This document shows, piece after piece, positions 1 to 4,580 of a DNA stretch of 6,403 nucleotides. Each line of letters opens with the position of its first letter. The first letter of the stretch is position 1. The position numbers were made by a program, and so were the translations under genes. Origin of the DNA: Defluviitaleaceae bacterium (lineage in GTDB: Bacteria > Bacillota > Clostridia > Lachnospirales > WRAA01); the NCBI GenBank assembly GCA_009780445.1, contig WRAA01000121.1, positions 1 to 6,403 on the forward strand, in the 5' to 3' direction. Below the pieces are notes generated by a model. It made no database searches, was not told the origin of the DNA, and saw only the letters and a program-made list of their open reading frames with translations.

Positions 1-2016
1 CACAAAGGTGCCGCTAAAACGCCAGCCGAAGGGCGTCATGCCGAAAGCGCGTATGCCCCAGCTCTTGATGACCTTGCCCAGCGGCGGGTGAGTGTTTTCG
101 AACACGAACATGCCGTGGATGAACTCGTAGGCCGTGCGCGGATGGTAGATTTCGTCGAAGTAGGTGCTGTTCATGAAGTGGGGGTGGGGCGGCACGAGGT
201 GCTGTTCGTCGAACAGCGGGTGGTGCGACATGCCCGGCGGGGTGATGAGCCGGTCGTTGTGCTTAAAGCCCATTTCGCCGATGATCAGGCCGGTGGAGGC
301 CGGCCGCACGAAGATGTAGTGCGCGTGAATGTTCACACCGAAGTCGTGCCAGGCGAACACGGAGTGAAGGTTGAAATCGCGGTAGTGGTGCCATTGGCGG
401 TCCGCGCCGGATATGAATATCGAGAACTCCTGGTTGTGGCGCGGGCCGAGGTAGACGAGCAGCCGGTTGATGAAGGTATATTCGCCTAAGTTAAACGCCA
501 CGTCCTCCGGCTCCCGCGGGGTCCAGCCCGTGAACCAGTCCGACTCTTCGCGGTGCTGGCGCATGTCCCAGAAGGATTGGGGCGCGTGGAAGTCTCCAAG
601 GCGCGAAAAGGCTATCACCGCGTAAACGATTACGAGACCGGCCAGCATCCTCCACTCATACTTCTCAATACAGGCCGAGAGCCTGCCGCTGTACGCCGAA
701 AGCTTCTTCTCGAAGGGCAGGAGGTTGGCGGCCGGCTTGGCCGCGGCCTTGGCGGGGTAGGGCGCGGCATAGTTTGCGCCAAAGAGATTGAAGGCGAGGT
801 ACACCATCGTGACGGCCAAGACGATGTTCAGCCCCGACGCCCAGCGAAGGTTGACCAACAGGCTTGTGTCCACGCCGGCGTTTAGCATGTTCAGCGCGTC
901 GATGACGTTTACGGTGTTCGTGAGGGTGAATCCTGCGAGCAGAACGAGTATTCGCTTGTCCGGGCGGAACATGTAAACGAGCATCAGCAGGGGTATCGCG
1001 GGGTAGAGGTATCTCTCGTGCATTCTGACGGAGAACACAAACACAACGGCGCAGAGCAGTGCCGCTGTGAAGAAGATGTTCGCGGGGTTATAGCTGTTCC
1101 GGTTGAAAATCGGAACAGCTATATGATCGCGCCATAAAAGGTAGAGGCTAAGGAGTGTGACGGCCACGATGGACGCATGGCCGATGACAAAGTGCGGCAC
1201 AAAACCCAGGAACAGGGTGTCCTGCGGCCGCCAGACCGCGCCGGCAAGGGCGTGGAAGTTGTATGCGTTAACAGAGGCCCAGGCGTAGTGGGTCATAGTG
1301 TCTATGTACTGCGCGAGAATTGGCAGGATGTTGAAGCCCTGGGAAAACGGAAGCATCACGGCCACGGCAAGAGCAGCGCAGGCCGCGCCCCAGCGTACAA
1401 GCTTCGCAAGGCCGTCCTTCACGCCGTGGTCTTGCAGGACAATTAGGAACGAGAACAGGTATACAGGTGCAAAGATAAGAGCCTGCGGCTTGATGAGGAT
1501 GGCCGCGGCGTAGAGAAGGTAGGCCGCGAGGTAGTTCCGGCGCGTGAGGCCAACAAGGCTTAGCAGTATCGGCAGCACGAACACAGAGTCCACCTGACCC
1601 CACACCGCCGAGTTTAGGATGATAACAGGGTTAAAGAGATAGGCCGCGGCAAGCAGTGCGGCGTTGTGCCTTGGCAGCTGCTGCAGAGCGAGGCGGTAGA
1701 GAACCGCGCCCGTCGTCAGGTCTGCGAGAATGGCGGGCATCATCATGAGAACGGTGTGGGCCGCCGAGCCGAAACTCAGATCCAGCAGGGCGCGCAGCCG
1801 GCCCAGTATGAACAGCACGTACATGTAGCCCGGCGGGTAGTCTGTGAATATGTAGGGCGAATAGAATTCGCGCATACCTACGTTCACAACACGCTCCGAC
1901 CAGGCCATAAATGTATTCATGTCTATTTGGAACGCAAGCCCGGACACGGAAAAAGCAAGCCGCACAGCAAAGGCGGCCGCAAGCATGGCAGCAAAGGTCA
2001 TGTTACGCGCGAGCAT
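1..2016 (-). CDS. Large multi-module GT-C membrane glycosyltransferase (GT87-like plus PMT/GT39-like), 3' end outside window
   Basis: An uninterrupted frame of 672 codons starts at the ATG at 2016 and is still open at base 1. AAGGAG (2027-2022) lies 5 nt upstream of the ATG, which fixes the start. Residues 1 to about 460 are polytopic and carry GT-C landmarks: D32 in the first outer loop, DYPPGY (59-64), NSAVWGQVDS (135-144), KPQ (176-178) and MHERYLYP (332-339). This resembles GT87-like polyprenyl-phosphate-sugar transferases. An Ala/Pro/Lys-rich linker and one hydrophobic segment follow. About residues 490-590 are a soluble beta-rich stretch with the look of a galactose-binding/discoidin-like domain. 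From about 615 a second module begins, with FDEIYH (620-625) and THPPLGK (642-648), typical of the protein O-mannosyltransferase (GT39) family. The likely role is moving sugar from a lipid carrier to an extracellular acceptor; donor and acceptor are unknown. The gene lies 56 nt after rqcP, beyond a hairpin. Family assignment is from motifs; the domain fusion is inference. Confidence 0.85.
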   Translation of the reverse strand, partial: MLARNMTFAAMLAAAFAVRLAFSVSGLAFQIDMNTFMAWSERVVNVGMREFYSPYIFTDYPPGYMYVLFILGRLRALLDLSFGSAAHTVLMMMPAILADLTTGAVLYRLALQQLPRHNAALLAAAYLFNPVIILNSAVWGQVDSVFVLPILLSLVGLTRRNYLAAYLLYAAAILIKPQALIFAPVYLFSFLIVLQDHGVKDGLAKLVRWGAACAALAVAVMLPFSQGFNILPILAQYIDTMTHYAWASVNAYNFHALAGAVWRPQDTLFLGFVPHFVIGHASIVAVTLLSLYLLWRDHIAVPIFNRNSYNPANIFFTAALLCAVVFVFSVRMHERYLYPAIPLLMLVYMFRPDKRILVLLAGFTLTNTVNVIDALNMLNAGVDTSLLVNLRWASGLNIVLAVTMVYLAFNLFGANYAAPYPAKAAAKPAANLLPFEKKLSAYSGRLSACIEKYEWRMLAGLVIVYAVIAFSRLGDFHAPQSFWDMRQHREESDWFTGWTPREPEDVAFNLGEYTFINRLLVYLGPRHNQEFSIFISGADRQWHHYRDFNLHSVFAWHDFGVNIHAHYIFVRPASTGLIIGEMGFKHNDRLITPPGMSHHPLFDEQHLVPPHPHFMNSTYFDEIYHPRTAYEFIHGMFVFENTHPPLGKVIKSWGIRAFGMTPFGWRFSGTFV

Positions 2017-2021
2017 GGCAA

Positions 2022-2027
2022 CTCCTT
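2022..2027 (-). promoter_or_regulatory. Ribosome binding site of the GT-C glycosyltransferase
   Basis: AAGGAG on the minus strand, 5 nt before the ATG at 2016. It decides the start of a gene whose other end is missing. No separate promoter could be recognised between the upstream hairpin and this site. Confidence 0.8.
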
Positions 2028-2030
2028 ATG

Positions 2031-2062
2031 AACAAAGTAAAGGGCTGAAAATCTTCAGCCCT
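2031..2062 (-). terminator. Probable intrinsic terminator or attenuator after rqcP
   Basis: A perfect 9-bp stem (AGGGCTGAA at 2041-2049 with TTCAGCCCT at 2054-2062) closes a 4-nt loop. On the minus strand it is followed by TTACTTTGTT, a T-rich but interrupted tail. It starts 10 nt after the rqcP stop and ends 24 nt before the glycosyltransferase ATG, so it probably ends the HU-rqcP transcript. The weak U-tract would allow some read-through into the glycosyltransferase gene. Confidence 0.6.
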
Positions 2063-2072
2063 GCACAATGCG

Positions 2073-2324
2073 CTATGTCGTTTCCTGAAGGTTCCTGTAC
2101 ATCGCGGAGGCTTCTTCCTTGCGGACGGTGGTGCTTAGCGACAGCACTTCAACCTTTGTGACGTTGTTTCCGAAACGGATCTCCAAGGTGTCGCCGATCT
2201 TAACTTCGGCCGAGGGCTTGGCTTGCTTCCCGTTTATAAAGCAACGCCCGGCATCCGCCGCTTCGTTCGCAACGGTGCGCCGTTTTATGAGGCGTGAGAT
2301 TTTCAAAAACTTGTCGAGCCGCAT
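2073..2324 (-). CDS. rqcP: S4-domain RNA-binding protein RqcP (YabO/Hsp15 family)
   Basis: This 83-residue protein is nearly all S4 domain: it begins MRLDKFLKISRLIKRR, followed by the VANEAADAGRCFINGK segment and IGDTLEIRFG. Length and sequence fit B. subtilis RqcP (YabO) rather than the longer E. coli Hsp15. In that family the protein joins RqcH on stalled 50S subunits and supports C-terminal alanine tailing of incomplete chains; the conserved arginines at positions 2 and 16 are both present here. The start overlaps the HU stop as TAATG (one shared base). No good Shine-Dalgarno lies at a normal distance: the nearest, AAGGA, is about 18 nt upstream. Translation therefore probably depends on ribosomes finishing HU. 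HU directly upstream of this gene is a common Firmicutes arrangement. Confidence 0.9.
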   Translation of the reverse strand: MRLDKFLKISRLIKRRTVANEAADAGRCFINGKQAKPSAEVKIGDTLEIRFGNNVTKVEVLSLSTTVRKEEASAMYRNLQETT

Positions 2325-2602
2325 TATTTCTTGTTTACAGCATCCTTGAGAGCCTTGCCGACTTTGAAGCGCGGGGCTCTTGAAGCCGCGATCGGCATTA
2401 CCTCGCCTGTTTGTGGGTTCCTGCCTTCACGCGCTGCGCGCTCGGCTACGTCGAACGTGCCGAAGCCCACAAGCTGAACCTTTCCGCCGTCCACCAGTTC
2501 TTTGACGACAACTTCCTCAAATGCGCGCAGTGCCTTTTCGGTGTCCTTCTTGCTAAGGCCTGCCTTGCCGGCTATTGCCGTGATAAGTTCGTTCTTGTTC
2601 AT
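2324..2602 (-). CDS. hup: HU family DNA-binding protein
   Basis: A 92-residue protein of normal HU length, beginning MNKNELITAIAGKAGLSKK. It contains the GFGTFDVAERAAREGRNPQTGE-type signature: the beta-arm RNPQTG motif with the proline that intercalates into DNA, followed by FKVGKALKDAV. HU is a homodimeric nucleoid protein that bends and compacts DNA without sequence specificity. The frame is open further upstream to an ATG at 2683, but that ATG lies inside the -35 box of the promoter and cannot be used. A closer ATG at 2611 abuts the Shine-Dalgarno. The ATG at 2602 sits 9 nt after AAGGAGG (2618-2612) and matches the family N-terminus. The stop codon overlaps the rqcP start, so the two genes are translationally coupled. 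Confidence 0.95.
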   Translation of the reverse strand: MNKNELITAIAGKAGLSKKDTEKALRAFEEVVVKELVDGGKVQLVGFGTFDVAERAAREGRNPQTGEVMPIAASRAPRFKVGKALKDAVNKK

Positions 2603-2654
2603 TTGGTGCATCCTCCTTATATGGGTGTTTAGAGCTCCAATATGTTCAAATCTA

Positions 2655-2683
2655 GTTATAAACGTTTCGTGGCCGTTTGTCAA
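2655..2683 (-). promoter_or_regulatory. Sigma-A-type promoter for HU-rqcP
   Basis: On the minus strand a perfect -35 TTGACA (2683-2678) is followed after exactly 17 nt by TATAAC (2660-2655), five of six bases of the -10 consensus. Transcription should start near 2648, giving a leader of about 45 nt before the HU ATG at 2602. This is one of the strongest promoter matches possible by eye and suits a highly expressed nucleoid protein. Confidence 0.85.
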
Positions 2684-2752
2684 GGTAATTTCAGCATTTC
2701 CCTAGAAAAAATGTTGGAAAACCGGCCTTTGCGGGCAAACATAATTATTTGC

Positions 2753-2781
2753 TTGCCTTTTGGCGCGAGCTGTGGTATTAT
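2753..2781 (+). promoter_or_regulatory. Promoter of the rpsF-ssb-rpsR operon
   Basis: TTGCCT (2753-2758, four of six -35 bases) and TATTAT (2776-2781, five of six -10 bases) are 17 nt apart. The -10 box is preceded by TGG, an extended -10 element. The expected start is near 2788, leaving a leader of about 73 nt. It lies back to back with the HU promoter, with about 70 nt between the two -35 boxes. Confidence 0.7.
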
Positions 2782-2809
2782 GCTTTGTGCGCTTATTACT
2801 GCGCGTTAA

Positions 2810-2852
2810 TTCCTTGCTCCGGGAAAGCCCGGGGCCATAGTCCAGAAGGAGG
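2810..2852 (+). promoter_or_regulatory. Structured rpsF leader overlapping the Shine-Dalgarno
   Basis: An 8-bp stem (2816-2823 with 2828-2835, one G-U pair, loop AAAG) lies directly beside a second possible helix. In that helix UUCCUU (2810-2815) pairs with AAGGAG (2846-2851) of the rpsF ribosome binding site, leaving a 10-nt bulge at 2836-2845. Folding this way would hide the binding site. In many bacteria S6:S18 represses its own operon through an rpsF leader structure, so this is a candidate autoregulatory element. The CCG trinucleotide known from that motif is here (2819-2821) within the stem rather than in an obvious bulge, so the match to the known motif is not shown. Confidence 0.4.
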
Positions 2853-2860
2853 TGTACTTA

Positions 2861-3247
2861 ATGAACGAGACAATGAACGAGACAGCAGATGAGGCTGTGA
2901 TCGAAAACGAGGCCGAGGCCGCCGCGCCGAGTGCCGCGCCGGCTGTTGCCGTGTCAACGGGGCCACGGTACGAGCTTACGCTCATACTGCGCCCGACGCT
3001 TGACGACGAAGCAAAGACCGCCCAGATCGAGCAGGTAACCCAGCTGCTGGGCCGCTTCGGCGCGACCATTGAGAAGATTGACGAATGGGGCAGACGCCGT
3101 CTTGCCTACGAAATCGCAAAAACTAACGAGGGCTTCTACTACTTCATAACCTTCAGCAGCGATTCCAATGCGCCGGCGGAAATCGAAAGCCGCATACGCA
3201 TCATGGAAGGTGTTCTCCGTTATTTGATCATCCGTATCGAGGAATAG
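2861..3247 (+). CDS. rpsF: 30S ribosomal protein bS6 with an acidic N-terminal extension
   Basis: A 128-residue protein. The S6 core runs from about residue 35 (RYELTLILRPTLDDEAK) through IDEWGRRRLAYEI to RYLIIRIEE at the C-terminus. S6 binds 16S rRNA in the 30S platform as a heterodimer with S18, encoded two genes downstream. The ATG at 2861 is chosen because AAGGAGG (2846-2852) ends 8 nt before it; an in-frame GTG at 2852 overlaps that site and is unsuitable. Most bS6 proteins have about 95-100 residues. The extra 33 or so here are rich in Glu and Ala, with Pro, and begin with the repeat MNETMNET, encoded by two identical 12-nt units (2861-2872, 2873-2884). The extension is probably disordered. 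The stop is 11 nt before ssb. Confidence 0.95.
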   Translation: MNETMNETADEAVIENEAEAAAPSAAPAVAVSTGPRYELTLILRPTLDDEAKTAQIEQVTQLLGRFGATIEKIDEWGRRRLAYEIAKTNEGFYYFITFSSDSNAPAEIESRIRIMEGVLRYLIIRIEE

Positions 3248-3258
3248 GGGAGGCTCGT

Positions 3259-3705
3259 ATGAACAAGGTTATTCTGATGGGCCGGTTAACGAAGGATCCG
3301 GACATACGATATTCCCAGGCCGCCGACCCCGTATGCGTGGCGCGTTATACCATTGCGGTAAACCGCCGCTTTAAGCGAGAAGGCGAGCCGGACGCGGACT
3401 TTATCCCGTGCGTGGCCTTTGGCAAGGCGGGGGAGTTCGTGGAGCGGTTCATGAAGAAGGGTATGCAGATGCTGGTGAGCGGGCGCATAACCGTGCGCAG
3501 CTGGGACGATCAGTCCGGCCAGCGCAGGTGGACCACCGAAGTTATCGTCGAGGATCATGAATTTACCGAACCCAAGGGCAGTCACGAAACACGCAGAGAC
3601 ACGGGAAGCTACGCCGCACCGCCGGAGGCTCCCCCGCAGTTTGACGGCGCGGGCGGCTTTTCGGCCATATCCGAAACTCTCGATTCCGACGACATCCCAT
3701 TCTAA
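3259..3705 (+). CDS. ssb: Single-stranded DNA-binding protein
   Basis: A 148-residue protein beginning MNKVILMGRLTKDPDIRYS, the usual start of the SSB OB fold, which extends to about residue 105 (TTEVIVEDHEF). A short Gly/Pro/Ala-rich linker leads to the acidic C-terminal tip DSDDIPF, which in this family docks replication and repair proteins. SSB coats single-stranded DNA, normally as a homotetramer. GGGGAGG (3247-3253) is 5 nt before the ATG. The position between rpsF and rpsR is the classic Firmicutes arrangement. The linker is shorter than in many SSBs; nothing essential appears to be missing. Confidence 0.96.
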   Translation: MNKVILMGRLTKDPDIRYSQAADPVCVARYTIAVNRRFKREGEPDADFIPCVAFGKAGEFVERFMKKGMQMLVSGRITVRSWDDQSGQRRWTTEVIVEDHEFTEPKGSHETRRDTGSYAAPPEAPPQFDGAGGFSAISETLDSDDIPF

Positions 3706-3728
3706 GAGAAGTATAGAGGAGGCACCCA

Positions 3729-3965
3729 ATGGTTATGCAGCAGAAGAGGCGCGGCCGCCGCAAGAAGCGCGTCTGCACCTACTGTACCGATAAGATCAAC
3801 CATATCGATTACAAAGAGGCTCCCAAGCTTCGCAAATATATTTCTGAACGCGGCAAGATCCTTCCGCGCAGAATCACCGGCAACTGCGCAAAGCACCAGC
3901 GCGCGCTCACAATTGCCATCAAGCGTTCGCGCCACATCGCGCTTATGCCCTACACACAGGACTAA
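3729..3965 (+). CDS. rpsR: 30S ribosomal protein bS18, Cys-containing form
   Basis: A 78-residue basic protein with the S18 landmarks IDYKEAPKLRKYISERGKI, LPRRITG, CAKHQRALTIAIKRSRHIAL and MPY. It partners S6 in the 30S platform. C16, C19, C53 and H56 (CxxC, then CxxH) make a likely zinc-binding set; paralogues and many other bacteria lack these cysteines, so this is the C-plus form. GAGGAGG (3716-3722) is 6 nt before the ATG. A second in-frame ATG two codons later (3735) is less well spaced. The gene begins 23 nt after the ssb stop and is the last of the operon. Confidence 0.96.
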   Translation: MVMQQKRRGRRKKRVCTYCTDKINHIDYKEAPKLRKYISERGKILPRRITGNCAKHQRALTIAIKRSRHIALMPYTQD

Positions 3966-3974
3966 CAGCAATGG

Positions 3975-4017
3975 AAGAGGCTGTCTCACCGGGATAATGG
4001 TGGAACAGCCTCTTTTT
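3975..4017 (+). terminator. Intrinsic terminator of the rpsF-ssb-rpsR operon
   Basis: AAGAGGCTGT (3975-3984) pairs perfectly with ACAGCCTCTT (4005-4014). The stem continues inward through one C-A mismatch and a G-U pair to CACC/GGTG (3987-3990 with 3999-4002) and an 8-nt loop. A T-tract (TCTTTTT) follows on the plus strand only. It begins 10 nt after the rpsR stop. The minus-strand reading has no T-tract, so it is not an obvious terminator for nifU. Confidence 0.9.
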
Positions 4018-4027
4018 GCGCTGTTAT

Positions 4028-4086
4028 CCCGCAGTGGTACGCAAGTGAGGAATGACGACGCATTGCGGCGAAAAGACCGCAAAGGC
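4028..4086 (+). repeat. Degenerate partial copy of the 6235-6403 structured repeat
   Basis: Aligned without gaps to 6315-6373, 45 of 59 positions are identical, including AGTGGT, CGCAAG, TGACG, CGGC and AAAAGACCGC. Only the right half of the element is represented: the left arm and the outer right arm are not recognisable. TTGCGG (4063-4068) and CCGCAA (4077-4082) form a 6-bp hairpin around the conserved AAAAGA core. The copy fills the gap between the operon terminator and the convergent nifU gene. Orientation is the same as that of the full copy. Confidence 0.75.
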
Positions 4087-4105
4087 AAGACCGTTTTCAA
4101 CTCAA

Positions 4106-4558
4106 TCAACTATAATCCTCTTCGTGGCTGAGGTCGTGGTGGTGGTGGTCGTCGCCGTCTGTCGGCGGTTTCAGCCCTTCGATTGTAATGCCGTTCTTTG
4201 TGCAATAGTCGTAGAGCGCGGCGTGTACCGCCTCTTCGGCCAGGTTGGAGCAGTGCATCTTCACCGGCGGCAAGCCGTCCAGAGCTTCGGCCACTGCCTT
4301 GTTCGTCATCCTTACGGCTTCCTCGATGCTCTTGCCCTTGATGATCTCCGTGGCCATGCTGGAAGTGGCGATAGCCGCGCCGCAGCCCAGTGTCTTGAAC
4401 TTCACATCCTTGATGATGTTGTCCTCGATATCCAGGGATATGCGCATGATGTCGCCGCAGGCAATGCTGCCCACCTGCCCCACGCCGGAGGCGTTTTCAA
4501 CCTCGCCCATGTTCCGCGGATTCATAAAGTGATCCATTACCTTCGCGCTGTAGTCCAT
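4106..4558 (-). CDS. nifU: NifU/IscU-type Fe-S cluster scaffold with His-rich tail
   Basis: A 150-residue IscU-like protein starting MDYSAKVMDHFMNPRNMG. The cluster ligands are all present: C34 and D36 (ACGDIM), C59 (TLGCGAAIA) and H102-C103 (KMHCSNLAEEA). Such scaffolds assemble Fe-S clusters from sulfur supplied by a cysteine desulfurase and pass them to target proteins. The core ends near residue 125. The tail adds DGDDHHHHDLSHEEDYS, a run of four histidines among acidic residues that may bind metal. GAGGAG (4570-4565) lies 6 nt upstream of the ATG. The gene follows pruA by 22 nt and is probably co-transcribed. No cysteine desulfurase (nifS/iscS), the usual neighbour, is in the window. IscU is an equally valid name. 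Confidence 0.95.
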   Translation of the reverse strand: MDYSAKVMDHFMNPRNMGEVENASGVGQVGSIACGDIMRISLDIEDNIIKDVKFKTLGCGAAIATSSMATEIIKGKSIEEAVRMTNKAVAEALDGLPPVKMHCSNLAEEAVHAALYDYCTKNGITIEGLKPPTDGDDHHHHDLSHEEDYS

Positions 4559-4580
4559 GTTCGTCTCCTCGTGTGTATCC

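Noticed and set aside
88..489. Plus-strand open frame opposite the glycosyltransferase gene
   Set aside because: It is antisense to a frame with clear GT-C/PMT motifs, has no ribosome binding site, and its composition (Val, Glu, Arg, His) is that of a reverse-frame shadow. The same holds for 553-885, 1177-1446 and 1666-2031.
2603..2683. Longer HU starting at the ATG at 2683
   Set aside because: That ATG is within the -35 hexamer of the promoter, so it would not be transcribed. The 27 extra residues match nothing in the HU family.
2852..2860. GTG at 2852 as the rpsF start
   Set aside because: The codon overlaps the Shine-Dalgarno AAGGAGG; the ATG at 2861 has the correct spacing.
3010..3018. 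AAAGACCGC in rpsF as a third repeat copy
   Set aside because: Only these 9 bases match; they encode the AKTA segment of S6 and the flanks show no further similarity.
4063..4082. Hairpin after nifU as its terminator
   Set aside because: The stem is only 6 bp and there is no T-tract after it on the minus strand. It belongs to the conserved core of the repeat copy.
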